Assembly: GCF_030767025.1 (NCBI RefSeq)
Contig: NZ_JASITE010000005.1
Coordinates: 452,257 to 516,256 of the forward strand
Direction: 5' to 3'
Source of the DNA: Nocardia sp. CC227C
Lineage (GTDB): Bacteria > Actinomycetota > Actinomycetes > Mycobacteriales > Mycobacteriaceae
DNA length: 64,000 bases
This document shows, one piece after another, positions 53,186 to 62,815 of the stretch. The first letter of the stretch is position 1; every line of letters starts with the position of its first letter. The notes beneath the pieces are model-generated. The model was not told the DNA's origin and did no database searches. It worked only from the letters and a program-made list of their open reading frames with translations. Position numbers and translations under genes: made by a program.

Positions 53186-54142
53186 CTACTTCACATTCAC
53201 CCGCACGCGCACGGCACCGTCTCCGGTGTCGGCGAGCGCCTGCGAGATCAGGGTGCTGATATCGATCTGGGGTCCCGTGCTGCGCACCGCGTCCGCCAGG
53301 GGTTGCAGGGCGGGTGCGAGGGTCTTCAATTCGGGTCCGGCCTGCTGCAACCAGTCGTTCAGCCGTGCCAGGAAGGTAGCCAGCCCGTTGTCGGCCATAT
53401 ACGCATCGGGTCCGGGGGCACCGTCGACCAGTCTACCGACCGCCTCGACCAGGTCGGTCAGAGCATGCGAGAACTGGACGAATGCCGGGGCGGCGGCTCC
53501 GGTGGCCTCGCCCATGCCGTCGATATCCGCCGCCGCGGCCTGGAAGCTGTTCAGTAGCTGAGCGATCTCGGGCTCGCGGCTCATAATGGCCGCGGCCAGC
53601 AGATCACCCGACCGTTGCAGGGCGGGCATGGCGCTGTCGGTGCCGATGAAGGCGTCGCCGAGGGTGCTCACCAGCGAGCCCACCGCCTCGGGGTCGAGCT
53701 GGTTCATGGTCTTGGTGACCAGGCGGGCGACCTCCGGAATGGACAGCGGCGGGCGCACCGCCGACGCGTCCAACCGCTGGCCGTCGGCGAGATACGGGCC
53801 GCCGGGGCGGTTGGGCCGGAATTCCACATAGGGTTCGCCCAGCGCCGAGAGATGTTCGATGACCACGGTGCTGTCGGTCGGCACCCGCCGATCAGCGTCC
53901 AACCGGAAGCGCACCTCCACCCCTGCGGCGGTACCCCGCACGGCGGTCACCTCGCCGACCTCGATACCGGTCAGCAGAATCGGCGAACCCACCTCGAGCG
54001 ATCCCGAATTCGGCAGCACCATGGAGGCGTCGGTGAACTCCGCGAACGGATCCGCCCGCACCACACCGAAGGTCAGATAGCTCGCGCCGACCACGGTGAC
54101 GACGCCGATACCGGCCAGCGAGGCCAGTGATCCCCACTTCAT
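53186..54142 (-). CDS. mceF: MceF, Mce family lipid-transport protein
   Basis: 318 residues. One N-terminal membrane helix, then the MlaD/MCE domain (about 40-115; VGSPILLTGIEVGEVTAV) and a long helical tail. In canonical order it is the sixth Mce subunit of the hexameric periplasmic channel. The start overlaps the mceE stop by 4 bp. Shorter than the typical MceF (about 420-560), so its C-terminal tail is reduced. Confidence 0.9.
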   Translation of the reverse strand: MKWGSLASLAGIGVVTVVGASYLTFGVVRADPFAEFTDASMVLPNSGSLEVGSPILLTGIEVGEVTAVRGTAAGVEVRFRLDADRRVPTDSTVVIEHLSALGEPYVEFRPNRPGGPYLADGQRLDASAVRPPLSIPEVARLVTKTMNQLDPEAVGSLVSTLGDAFIGTDSAMPALQRSGDLLAAAIMSREPEIAQLLNSFQAAAADIDGMGEATGAAAPAFVQFSHALTDLVEAVGRLVDGAPGPDAYMADNGLATFLARLNDWLQQAGPELKTLAPALQPLADAVRSTGPQIDISTLISQALADTGDGAVRVRVNVK

Positions 54143-55200
54143 CGCACGGCTCCGATCATGCGCAGGGTGGCGACCATGCGATCCACCTGCTCGTCCTTGC
54201 CGACCGAATCCACCGACACCCCGGTGACATTCACCTTCGCGCCCTGTTCGAAGAACGGAATCACCTTGTCCCGCAACAGGGCGATGAGCAGGTTCAGATT
54301 GCCGGGCGCGGACAGGTCCAACGGCGCACCCGACACCGCCAGCGGCACGAACGCCTGCGCGACCGCGTCACCCGAGGTGGCGATGGGAGCCAGCCAGGTC
54401 AGCGAGGTGCCCAGCGCGCCGAGCGCGGTGAACAGGCCCGCCACGCCGTCGATGGAGTGGGTGATGCCGTTCATCTGATCCACCGAGACCTGACTCAGTT
54501 CATGGTCCAGGAATTCCATCTTGTCGTGCAGTACCTGCGCGTTGGTGCCCAGTCCGTCGAGCAGCAGGTCGACCCGGTCCAGATTGGCGGCCAGGTCGAC
54601 GGCGTCGGCGGCGAGCACCTGCGCGATGCGCTGGGTCTCCGCGGGATCCTGTGGCAGCACCGAATTGAACCGGTGGATGATGTCCTGGAGCTGGTCGATG
54701 GCCCCGCCCTGGGTGAAGGTTGCCAGCGCGGCCATGGTGTCCTCGAGCTGGACCGGCGGCGCGGTGCGGGCGAGCGGGATGGTGCCGCCGTCGCCCAGCA
54801 GGTCACCGAATCCGTCGGTCGGAGTGGTGAGCGCCAGGTGGATATCGCCGAGCACGGTGTTCTGCCGCAGCTCGGCCACGGTGGTCGCGGGCAACTGGAC
54901 GGCGCGGGCGATGTCGACGTCCACCACCACGTAGCCGCCGCGACCGGCGGGAGCCTGCGCGGCGTCCACCACTCGGACCCCGGCCACCGTGCCCACCAGC
55001 GCGCCGTTGGCGATGACCTTGGCCTTGGCGGGCAGGTTCAGCACATTGTCGAATTCGATGTGCAGCCGATAGGTCGGCCCCGACACCGTGGTGCCGGGCA
55101 CCGGCACCGAGGCGGGATCGAAGCCGCAGCCGCCGGCACCCGCCAGCAGCGCCGCCGCCAGCACCGCGATTCCGGTGCGGCGCAAGAGTTTCGCCGTCAT
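54139..55200 (-). CDS. mceE: MceE lipoprotein
   Basis: 353 residues from ATG 55198-55200. Lipoprotein signal with lipobox GAGGC (Cys about 25). The MCE domain (about 40-120) includes YRLHIEFDNVLNLPAKAKV in parts and GALVGTVAGV, then a helical tail (LQDIIHRFNSVLP; QVLHDKMEFLDHEL). MceE subunits are the lipid-anchored members (LprK/LprN in M. tuberculosis). Overlaps both neighbours by 4 bp. Confidence 0.9.
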   Translation of the reverse strand: MTAKLLRRTGIAVLAAALLAGAGGCGFDPASVPVPGTTVSGPTYRLHIEFDNVLNLPAKAKVIANGALVGTVAGVRVVDAAQAPAGRGGYVVVDVDIARAVQLPATTVAELRQNTVLGDIHLALTTPTDGFGDLLGDGGTIPLARTAPPVQLEDTMAALATFTQGGAIDQLQDIIHRFNSVLPQDPAETQRIAQVLAADAVDLAANLDRVDLLLDGLGTNAQVLHDKMEFLDHELSQVSVDQMNGITHSIDGVAGLFTALGALGTSLTWLAPIATSGDAVAQAFVPLAVSGAPLDLSAPGNLNLLIALLRDKVIPFFEQGAKVNVTGVSVDSVGKDEQVDRMVATLRMIGAVR

Positions 55201-56282
55201 CGCGCACCCGCCGTTCCCAGCACCAGCTGAACCAGAGGAATCTCGACCATGCCGTTCGCCGCACTCGCGCACCGACCGGGCGCGACGGCGTCGATGGCCG
55301 CGCACACCTGCTCGGCCTCCGGTGCGGGCAGCGCCACCCGCGGCGACCCGTAGGTGATGCCGTCGGGGCCGGTGACCGCCTGCGCCACCGAGGTGATCAC
55401 CGGCAGCTTGCGCACCACCTCCGACAGCGAGCCGATATTCGCGCGCAGCAGCCGGACCATGGGCACGGCGTCGTTGAGCGCGTCCATGATCGGATCGCCC
55501 GCCAGCACGACCAGGTCGTTGAGCATCGGCAGCACCGCGCCCAGTCGGTCGATCAGCACCGCGCCGGGACCGATCAGCTCGTCGCTGGCGATGGTGAGCG
55601 CCGGAGCCAGCCGCAGCAGCATGCTGCGCAGATCGCCCCAGTGCGTCTCCACCTTCTCCGCCACCGAGGCGAAGGAGTCGAAAATGCCCACCAGATGCGC
55701 GATGTCGGCATCCGGGGAGGTCATGGCCGCACCGAGTTCGTTGACGATGTCGTTGATCTCGCGGCCGGTGCCCCGGGTGGCGTCGTCGAGCGCGACCAGG
55801 CCGCGGCCCAGCACGTCCGGGGCGTCGGCCCGCTGGATCTCGGCGGACAGATTCGCCAGCGCGGTCAACGTCTCGGTAATGCTCTTGGGGGTGAGGGTAT
55901 TGGTGATGGGCCGGGACGGATCCCACAGCGCCCGATCCTCACCGCTGGACAGCACGGCCAGATTACGGTCGGCCACAATCGATTCGGAGACGGTGGTGGC
56001 GGCGGCGTCGGCGTACACCGGGTACTTCGCGTCCACCGAGAAGCCGACGGTCACCTTGCCGTTCTCCGGCTCCACGGAATCCACGGTGCCGACCGCGATC
56101 CCGCGCATGGTCACCTTGTTGCCCTCGTACAGGCCCACCGCGTCGGGCATGATCGCTGTGTAGGAGATGGTCTTCTTCATCGGGTCGAACACGACGACGT
56201 AACCGATGACTGCGACGAGCACGATCACCAGCGCACCGGCGACCGACATGAACGCCTGCGATCCGAGCATCCGCTTGAACAT
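55197..56282 (-). CDS. mceD: MceD, Mce family lipid-transport protein
   Basis: 361 residues from ATG 56280-56282. N-terminal membrane helix (about 8-30), MCE domain (about 38-115; GLYEGNKVTMRGIAVGTVDSV) and a helical tail to about 300. It shares one base with the mceC stop. Part of the channel made by six Mce proteins that spans the cell envelope. Two Cys near the C-terminus (QVCAAIDAVAPGRC). Confidence 0.9.
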   Translation of the reverse strand: MFKRMLGSQAFMSVAGALVIVLVAVIGYVVVFDPMKKTISYTAIMPDAVGLYEGNKVTMRGIAVGTVDSVEPENGKVTVGFSVDAKYPVYADAAATTVSESIVADRNLAVLSSGEDRALWDPSRPITNTLTPKSITETLTALANLSAEIQRADAPDVLGRGLVALDDATRGTGREINDIVNELGAAMTSPDADIAHLVGIFDSFASVAEKVETHWGDLRSMLLRLAPALTIASDELIGPGAVLIDRLGAVLPMLNDLVVLAGDPIMDALNDAVPMVRLLRANIGSLSEVVRKLPVITSVAQAVTGPDGITYGSPRVALPAPEAEQVCAAIDAVAPGRCASAANGMVEIPLVQLVLGTAGAR

Positions 56283-57298
56283 CAGCAGTCCCTCCCGGGC
56301 AGCGGCACGCAGATGGCGGCGGGCGGGGAGATGGTCCGGCCGGACCGGTCCACACCCACCCCGCCGTCGGGAATCACCAACTGCGACAACTTGTCCTGCA
56401 AACCCTGCGCGGCGGTGAGCATGGGCTGGAATTCCCCGCTGAGGGTGCGCAGCGCCGCCACCGCGTCGGTGACCCTCGTCTGCAGCCGGTCGTTCCACAC
56501 CGGACCCAGCACCGCCACCCGATCGAGCACGCCGCTCAGCAGCCGGATCGCCTCGGCCATCTCGGCGTGCTTGTCCAGCAGCACCGTGACCAGCAGGTTG
56601 GCATTGTCCATCAGGCGGCCGAGGTCGGTCTTCGCGCCGTCGTACATGCGCACGTACTCGTCCAGCACCGCGACGGCGTTCGAGACCTGGGTGCGCTGCC
56701 GGTTCAACGCGTCGACGTAGGTGCCGAGCGTGTCCAGGGTGGTGCGCAGGGTGTCCGGCGCGGCCTCCAGCGAACCGCTCAATGCGGACAGATTGCGGTG
56801 CAGCGCATCGCCGTCGAGCTGTTGCAGCGGCGCGGCCGCGGCCTGGAAGGTCTGGATCAGGCTGTACGGCAGCCGGACCCGGTCCGCGGGGATCGGGGTG
56901 CCGCCCAGCGGCCGCTCCCCCGCCGGGAACATCGCCACGTAGTGGCCGCCGACCACGGTGAGCATGCGGATGTCCAGGGCGGTCTGATCGCCCACGAACA
57001 CATTGGAGTTCACGGTGAAGCGCATGACGACCTTGTCCGGCTTCAGCTCCAGCGATTCCACCTCGCCCACCGAGATACCGGCGATGCGCACGTCGTCACC
57101 GGCCTTCACCGACTGGGCCTCGGTCAGTTCCGCCGTGTAGGTGTGCTTTCCGAACGGCACCACGTACAGCGCGCCCACCGCCAGCAGGCAGACGGCGAGC
57201 AGAACCGCGCCGACGACGCCGCGGCGCAGTTCCTGCCGCTTGCGGGTGTCGTCGTCGATGACCCTGCGCGCGCGGGGCAGCAGGCTCGACAGTCTCAT
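56282..57298 (-). CDS. mceC: MceC, Mce family lipid-transport protein
   Basis: 338 residues from ATG 57296-57298; an in-frame upstream part is within mceB and not used. Basic N-terminus (RARRVIDDDTRKRQELRR), membrane helix (about 27-48), MCE domain (SVKAGDDVRIAGISVGEVESL) and helical tail (AQGLQDKLSQL). Ends with CVPLPGRDC. Overlaps mceB by 4 bp. Confidence 0.9.
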   Translation of the reverse strand: MRLSSLLPRARRVIDDDTRKRQELRRGVVGAVLLAVCLLAVGALYVVPFGKHTYTAELTEAQSVKAGDDVRIAGISVGEVESLELKPDKVVMRFTVNSNVFVGDQTALDIRMLTVVGGHYVAMFPAGERPLGGTPIPADRVRLPYSLIQTFQAAAAPLQQLDGDALHRNLSALSGSLEAAPDTLRTTLDTLGTYVDALNRQRTQVSNAVAVLDEYVRMYDGAKTDLGRLMDNANLLVTVLLDKHAEMAEAIRLLSGVLDRVAVLGPVWNDRLQTRVTDAVAALRTLSGEFQPMLTAAQGLQDKLSQLVIPDGGVGVDRSGRTISPPAAICVPLPGRDC

Positions 57299-58290
57299 CC
57301 GTTGCACAGCACCACCCGCTGTCCGGAAACCAGGACCTGGAGCAGGCCCGGCAGTTCCGCGGTTCCCCTGCTGCACTGCGGCGTCCAGCCCGAGGCCGAC
57401 GGCAGCGCGGCGTCCGCGGCGGCCAGCACCGCGGGCAGTCGCCCGAACACCGCCACCGCCTCCCGCGGATCGGGGAACAGTCGCCGGATCAGCTCGTCCA
57501 CGTCGTTGCCCTCGGCCAGGCCCAGGGTGCGCAGCAGCGAGTCGACCGGGGCCAGCACCGACGGCGCGGTCACCGCGAATCGCGCCAGACCGCCGATGTT
57601 CTCGCGCAGCGATTCGAAGATGTCCGACAGCCGGGCCAGCAGCGGCACCAGGTGGTGCACCCGGCCACCGACCCGGTCCGACAGCTCCGACATATTGCGG
57701 ATCAGGGTGCCGATCACCTGCTGGCGGTTGTCCACGTAGGACGCGAGCCGGCCGATGGCGTCCAGGGCCGGGCCGACGCCGCTGCCGTCGCCCTCGATCA
57801 CCGCCACCATGCTGGCGGTGAACTGGTTGATCGCATCGGGGGAAATGGTGGCCAGCACCGGACGCAGGCCGTTGAACAGGCTGGTGACATCGAAGGACGG
57901 CACCGTCTGCTCGACGCCGACGGTGGCTCCGGCGGGCAGGCGCACCCCGGGCCGCGGCTGCTGCTGGAGGTCGATGTAGCGCTGCCCGGTCAGGTTCTGG
58001 TAGCGGATGGCCAGTGTGCTGTTGTCGTAGACGGCGGCGTCGGACTTGACGGTCAGACGCACCCGCGCCCGGGTGCCGTCCAGGTCGATTCTCTTCACCT
58101 TGCCCACCTGTACGCCGTACATGCGCACGTCATCGCCGACCTTGAGGCCGTTGGCATCGGTGAACAGCGCGTCGTGCGCCTCGGTCTCGCCCGCGACGGG
58201 CCGTTCGATGAGCTGGATGACCATGGCCAGCACGGCCACGATCACCACCGCGAACAGTCCCAGCCGCCAGGCGGCGGCCCCCACCTTCAT
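57295..58290 (-). CDS. mceB: MceB, Mce family lipid-transport protein
   Basis: 331 residues. N-terminal membrane helix (about 8-30), MCE domain (about 40-115; GLKVGDDVRMYGVQVGKVKRI), then the helical tail. Two Cys close to the end (PQCSRGTAE and VVLCNG) as in many MceB proteins. 4-bp overlaps on both sides show tight translational coupling. Confidence 0.9.
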   Translation of the reverse strand: MKVGAAAWRLGLFAVVIVAVLAMVIQLIERPVAGETEAHDALFTDANGLKVGDDVRMYGVQVGKVKRIDLDGTRARVRLTVKSDAAVYDNSTLAIRYQNLTGQRYIDLQQQPRPGVRLPAGATVGVEQTVPSFDVTSLFNGLRPVLATISPDAINQFTASMVAVIEGDGSGVGPALDAIGRLASYVDNRQQVIGTLIRNMSELSDRVGGRVHHLVPLLARLSDIFESLRENIGGLARFAVTAPSVLAPVDSLLRTLGLAEGNDVDELIRRLFPDPREAVAVFGRLPAVLAAADAALPSASGWTPQCSRGTAELPGLLQVLVSGQRVVLCNG

Positions 58291-59321
58291 CGGCTGCCTC
58301 CCGCACCCAGGAGCGGCACCGCCACGGCGGGCACGCCGCGCAGATCCACTTCGACGTTCAGCACCGGACCGTTCGGGGTGTCCGGCATGGCGGCGCGCAG
58401 CCGCTGCAGGAGTTCGGTCAGCTCACCGGCGGTGCGCTGCGGCGCGGGAACCATCTGCGCCAGCACCGACAGGATGGCGGCGAGCGTGTCGGTGGTGGCG
58501 GAGAGCTGGGTTCCGGCCTGGCCCAGGGTTTCCGACAGGGTGGGCAGCAGCTTGTTCACCACGATGTCCACGCCGTGGTCGTAGGATTCCCGATCCTGTT
58601 GCAGCCGTTCGATACTGCGGATCACGTCGACCACCTCGACCGCCGCGCCCGCGAACCGGCCGCCGCCGTCGAAGGCCGGGCCGAGATTGCCGAACAGCTG
58701 TGAGGGCGGCATCCTCTGGTTGTCCACCACGGTGCGCGAGGCCGTCACAATGGCCTGCGCCAGGGGCGTGAACGCCTCCACATCGGCCGCGACCTGCGCG
58801 ATCACCGTGGCCAGCTGCGGGGTGAGCACCGAGTCGCCGACCTGCGACATGCTGCGCAGCAGCGAACCCATGGTGGCGTCGTACACCCCCGCCGAGTTGG
58901 CCCCGGTCAGGTCGATCTCGGCGCCGGTGCGCAGCGGCGCGCCGCCCGGCCCCCGGCGCAGCTCGAGTTCGCTGATGCCGAACAGATTCTGCGGCGCGTA
59001 GTCCACCAGCAGCGAGTCGTCGAGGCCGTACAGCCGCGACTCGTCGAGTCGCAGGGCGATGCGCTGGGTGCCGCGCGCGGCGGGCGTGATCGCCACGACC
59101 TTGCCGACCAGCACGCCGTCCAGGCGCACCTGGGTGCCCGCCAGCACACCGTCACCGATCTGCTCGGTGTGCAGCGAGATGCGCAGTCCCGCCTCGGCGG
59201 TCATGGCGCGCACGCCGTACCAGGCCGCGGTCACGGCCACCACCACCGCGACCGCGATGGCTCCCACCTTCATCGCCCGGCCGCGGTCGACCGCGACCCC
59301 GGGCATTCCGTAATTCGGCAT
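58287..59321 (-). CDS. mceA: MceA, Mce family lipid-transport protein
   Basis: 344 residues from ATG 59319-59321 (a later ATG at MKVGAIAV is possible). Membrane helix (about 18-38), MCE domain (about 45-125; GVLAGTQVRLDGVLVGKVVAI), then a helical tail. First Mce subunit, 2 bp after yrbEB. No RGD-like cell-binding motif is visible. Confidence 0.9.
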   Translation of the reverse strand: MPNYGMPGVAVDRGRAMKVGAIAVAVVVAVTAAWYGVRAMTAEAGLRISLHTEQIGDGVLAGTQVRLDGVLVGKVVAITPAARGTQRIALRLDESRLYGLDDSLLVDYAPQNLFGISELELRRGPGGAPLRTGAEIDLTGANSAGVYDATMGSLLRSMSQVGDSVLTPQLATVIAQVAADVEAFTPLAQAIVTASRTVVDNQRMPPSQLFGNLGPAFDGGGRFAGAAVEVVDVIRSIERLQQDRESYDHGVDIVVNKLLPTLSETLGQAGTQLSATTDTLAAILSVLAQMVPAPQRTAGELTELLQRLRAAMPDTPNGPVLNVEVDLRGVPAVAVPLLGAGGSR

Positions 59322-59323
59322 CC

Positions 59324-60190
59324 CTACCCCGTGAACGTGATCGCCGAGTTGAAGCCCCACAGCGCGATGGACAGCACCATGTCGATGGCGACGATCGCCA
59401 CGGAGCTGGCCCGCACCGCCTTGCCCGACGCGATGCCAACGCCCTCCGGTCCGCCGGTGGCGAAGAACCCGTAGTAGCAGTGGATGAGGATGACCACGGT
59501 GGCGAAGATGGCCACCTTGATCACCGCCGCGATCACGTCGAATCCGGTGACGAACTGGAAGAAATAGTGGTCGTACACGCCCGCGGCGGACCCGTGCACC
59601 AGCGTGATCAGGCCGCGGCAGGACAGGTACGACAGGATGAGCGCGATCAGGAAGGTCGGGATGATGGCCACCGCACCGGCCAGCACGCGGGTGGTGACCA
59701 CGAAGGGCACCGAGCGCAGGCCGAGCGATTCGATGGCGTCGATCTCCTCGGAGATGCGCATGGAGCCGATCTCGGCGGTCATCCGGCAGCCCGCCTGCGC
59801 GGCGAAGCCGATGGCGGCCGCGATGGGCGCGAGTTCGCGCGTGGTCGCGTAGGCCGACACCAGGCCGGTCACCGGTCCCATGCCGAGCATGTCCAGGGTG
59901 GCGAACGATTCCACCGCCACCGACGCGCCCATGACCAGGCCGAGCACGATCATCATCGGGACGGTGCCGCCGCCCACGATGACCGAGCCGCGACCCCACG
60001 TCATATTGGTGATGGCGCGCATGGTCTCGTCGCGATAGCGCTTCAGCGTCAACGGAATCGACGACAGCACCTGCCAGACGAAGGCCAGCACGAAGCCGAG
60101 ATTCTCGATGCGGCGCAGAATCAGCCCGCGGCGGCGGTAGAAGCGCGCGAACCAGCCGAGTCCCTTGGGGACGTAGGTCGATGTGGTCAT
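59324..60190 (-). CDS. yrbEB: YrbEB, Mce permease
   Basis: 288 residues, MlaE/YrbE permease with about five membrane helices. Contains VPMMIVLGLVMGASVAVE and the conserved EQ-loop-like part AEIGSMRISEEIDAIESLG. Two YrbE subunits form the inner-membrane permease that works with an ATPase (MceG/Mkl), encoded elsewhere. Overlaps yrbEA by 4 bp. Confidence 0.95.
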   Translation of the reverse strand: MTTSTYVPKGLGWFARFYRRRGLILRRIENLGFVLAFVWQVLSSIPLTLKRYRDETMRAITNMTWGRGSVIVGGGTVPMMIVLGLVMGASVAVESFATLDMLGMGPVTGLVSAYATTRELAPIAAAIGFAAQAGCRMTAEIGSMRISEEIDAIESLGLRSVPFVVTTRVLAGAVAIIPTFLIALILSYLSCRGLITLVHGSAAGVYDHYFFQFVTGFDVIAAVIKVAIFATVVILIHCYYGFFATGGPEGVGIASGKAVRASSVAIVAIDMVLSIALWGFNSAITFTG

Positions 60191-61059
60191 GCCAGCCTCG
60201 TGGGCAGGAACATGGCGGTGATCTGGGTGGCGACCAGGTTCACCACCACGATGGACACCACCGAGAGCACCACCGCGGCGTTCACGGCGTCGGCCACGCC
60301 GCGCGGGCCGCCCTTGGCCTCGAGTCCGCGTTGGCAGGCGATGACCACCACCAGGAAGCCGAAGATGACCGCCTTCACCAGCGACACCCACACGTCGGCG
60401 GTGGTGGCGAAGGAGCCGAAGGTCGCCCAGTAGCTGCCCGGCGTGACGTTCTGGCCGCCGACCGCGACCGCGTATCCGGCGAGCACGCCGACGAAGATGA
60501 TGAGGATGTTCAGCAGCGGGGCGACGAACAGCATGGCCACCATGCGCGGGATGACCAGGCGGTGAATCGGGCTGATGCCCATGGTGTTCAGCGCGTCGAT
60601 CTCCTCGCGGATGGTGCGCGCCCCGAGATCGGCCGCGATGGCCGCCGCGCCCGCGCCGCCGAGCAGGAAGCCGGTGGCCAGCGGCGCGCCCTGCTTGATG
60701 ACGCCGAGTCCGCCCGCCGCGCCCAGCAGCGAATCCGCGCCGAGGGTGTGGATGATATTGCCGACCTGCACCGAGACGATGACGCCGAACGGGATGGCGA
60801 TGAGGATCGCGGGCAGCGCGGTGACGGTGATGAGCCGCCACGCCTGGATGATGGCCTCCCGCCACTGGAACTGCCCGCGCGCGATATCGCTCGCCGCGCC
60901 GGTGACGGTCTCCTGGGCGATCCCGGCGGCCCGTCCGAAGGTGCGCAGGGAGGACACGACGGTTCCGGAGAAGTTGTCGCGCACGATCCGCGCGGCGGAT
61001 GAGGTCGGGAGCGACCGGGTATCGGGCTTCAAATCATTCTTCTCCGTGATCGGCAACAC
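60187..61059 (-). CDS. yrbEA: YrbEA, Mce permease
   Basis: 290 residues from GTG 61057-61059; the ribosome site is weak. MlaE/YrbE permease with a long cytoplasmic N-terminus (about 50 residues), LPAILIAIPFGVIVSVQVG and ADLGARTIREEIDALNTMG. First gene of the nine-gene yrbEA-yrbEB-mceABCDEF-mas operon. The ATPase is not in the window. Which Mce type this is (Mce1-Mce4 or a Nocardia-specific one) cannot be told by eye; substrates for known ones are mycolic or fatty acids and cholesterol. Confidence 0.95.
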   Translation of the reverse strand: MLPITEKNDLKPDTRSLPTSSAARIVRDNFSGTVVSSLRTFGRAAGIAQETVTGAASDIARGQFQWREAIIQAWRLITVTALPAILIAIPFGVIVSVQVGNIIHTLGADSLLGAAGGLGVIKQGAPLATGFLLGGAGAAAIAADLGARTIREEIDALNTMGISPIHRLVIPRMVAMLFVAPLLNILIIFVGVLAGYAVAVGGQNVTPGSYWATFGSFATTADVWVSLVKAVIFGFLVVVIACQRGLEAKGGPRGVADAVNAAVVLSVVSIVVVNLVATQITAMFLPTRLA

Positions 61060-61401
61060 TGCCTGCCATCAAAGCTAATGGTTACGGGCGGTTACAACAA
61101 ATCGAGTTATGGTGTGATCGACACCGCCTGGTTACCAACGGGTAATAACCTCGCCGACCAGGTCAAGCGGCTATATCAGCATGTGAGCAGCTGTTGTGAA
61201 ACCTGTTATCAGCGGTAACGGCTATCAATATGGTGCGCGTCACGCCTGCGGTGAACCAATGGCATCAGGGCTTCGGAGCCGTCGGTAATACCTCGAGCGC
61301 GCAGCAAGTGAACTGTCAGCAATCACGATGGCCGTGGTCAGCGACCCACGGATTCGCGGGATTCGGCTCCCGCGCCGCGCTCGGAGGAGTTCACTGGCGG
61401 T
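61060..61401. promoter_or_regulatory. mce operon promoter region with GTTA/TAAC motifs
   Basis: 342 bp between yrbEA and the divergent NTF2-like gene; AT-richer than the genes. Several GTTA/TAAC elements: GGTTA at 61080, 61089 and 61132 region, TAATAACC near 61144-61151 (GGTTACCAACGGGTAATAACC, an imperfect palindrome), and GTTATC-AGC-GGTAAC near 61204-61218. Such a cluster suggests a dedicated regulator of the mce operon, but none is encoded next to it. Confidence 0.4.
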
Positions 61402-61629
61402 GTGGATCAGACCGTGACCGCGATCCTGGGGGCCATCGAAGCCGACGACTGGACCACATTCGCGAAACTCGTTCACCCCTACGTGCACTGGTCCGAGAAC
61501 GGCCGCATCACCCGGGGCCGCACCCGGGTGATGGCCATGCTCGCCGGACGTCCGCACCATGGCGATTCGACGCCGCCCGCCCGCGCCTACGAGCTACGCG
61601 ACGGACAGGTGTACCGCTGGACCTCGTGA
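61402..61629 (+). CDS. Small NTF2/SnoaL-like protein
   Basis: 75 residues from GTG 61402; GGAGGAG at 61383-61389 is a little far (12 bases), so a nearby non-ATG start is possible. The sequence fits a short nuclear-transport-factor-2-like fold: ILGAIEADDWTTFAKLVHPYV, RGRTRVMAML, YELRDGQVYRW. About 25-40 residues shorter than usual SnoaL domains. Divergent from the mce operon and convergent to the antiporter gene. Function unknown. Confidence 0.65.
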   Translation: MDQTVTAILGAIEADDWTTFAKLVHPYVHWSENGRITRGRTRVMAMLAGRPHHGDSTPPARAYELRDGQVYRWTS

Positions 61630-61632
61630 ACC

Positions 61633-62733
61633 TCAGGGGCTGACGGCCAGGAACAGGAAGGCGGAGAACAGCACCAGGTGCACACAGCCCTGCAGCAGCG
61701 TGGCCCGGCCGGGCACCACCGTGAGCGCGCCGACCACCACCGTCAGGGCCAGCAGCACCATCTGCGTGGCGCCGAGGCCCAGCATGAGCGGACCCTCGAT
61801 CCAGATCGAGGCCAGGGCGATGGCGGGAATGGTCAGTCCGATACTGGCCATGGCCGAGCCGAGCGCCAGGTTCATGCTGATCTGCACCCGGCCCCGCCGG
61901 GCCGACCGCACCGCCGCGAGCGCCTCCGGCAACAGCACCAGCAGCGCGATCACCACACCGACCGCGGACTGCGGCAGCCCGGCCGAGGCGATCGCGGCTT
62001 CGATATTCGGGGAGACGGTCTTGGCCAGGCCCACCACGCCGACCAGGGCCAGCAGCAGCAGACCGAGGCTGGCCAGGGCGCGCCCGCCGGTCGGCGGCTC
62101 CTCGTGCTCGACGTCGACCGTCGCGGCCGGACCGCCCTCGACCGGCAGGAAGTCGCCCGGATGCCGGACCGTCTGGACCATGACGAACACGCCGTAGAGC
62201 ACCAGCGCCGCCACCGCCGCGAAGGCCAACTGCGCACCCGAGAACACCGGACCCGGCTCACTGGTGGTGAAGGTCGGCAGCACCAGGCACAGCGTGGCCA
62301 GGGTGGCCACCGTGGCCAGTGCCGCCCCGGTGCCCTCGGCATTGAAGACCGCCACGCGCCGCCGCAGCGCGCCCACCAGCAACGACAGGCCGACAATGCC
62401 ATTGCAGGTGATCATCACCGCCGCGAAGACGGTGTCGCGGGCCAGCGATGCCGCCTTGTCCCCACTGGACAGCATGAGCGTGACGATCAGGCCGACCTCG
62501 ATGACCGTCACCGCCACCGCGAGCACCAGCGCGCCCAGCGGTTCGCCGACCTTGTGCGCGACCACCTCGGCGTGATGCACCGCCGACAGCACCGCCCCCG
62601 TCAAGGCCGCGCTCACCAGGATCACCGCTGCCGCGTTCAGATCGCGACCCCAGGAAACCGCCAGCACCAGGGCGGCGATCAGGGGAACGAGAGTGGACCA
62701 GTGACGCAGACAGAAGCGGGCCATGCCGTCCAT
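61633..62733 (-). CDS. Calcium/proton antiporter (ChaA/CaCA family)
   Basis: 366 residues from ATG 62731-62733. About eleven membrane helices with the two CaCA alpha repeats: GEPLGALVLAVAVTVIEVG and SMNLALGSAMASIGLTIP. The acidic residue in each repeat is the cation site. It exports Ca2+ (or Na+/K+) in exchange for protons. A central acidic loop (VDVEHEEPP) divides the two halves. Divergent from a metal transporter at 62816. Confidence 0.9.
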   Translation of the reverse strand: MDGMARFCLRHWSTLVPLIAALVLAVSWGRDLNAAAVILVSAALTGAVLSAVHHAEVVAHKVGEPLGALVLAVAVTVIEVGLIVTLMLSSGDKAASLARDTVFAAVMITCNGIVGLSLLVGALRRRVAVFNAEGTGAALATVATLATLCLVLPTFTTSEPGPVFSGAQLAFAAVAALVLYGVFVMVQTVRHPGDFLPVEGGPAATVDVEHEEPPTGGRALASLGLLLLALVGVVGLAKTVSPNIEAAIASAGLPQSAVGVVIALLVLLPEALAAVRSARRGRVQISMNLALGSAMASIGLTIPAIALASIWIEGPLMLGLGATQMVLLALTVVVGALTVVPGRATLLQGCVHLVLFSAFLFLAVSP

Positions 62734-62815
62734 ATTTCCAGCTAATCGGCCGCATACCGGCAAAGGAGAGCTTTACCTCGCTTGATTCATGGGAGGAATC
62801 ACTTAGGCTGCGGTC

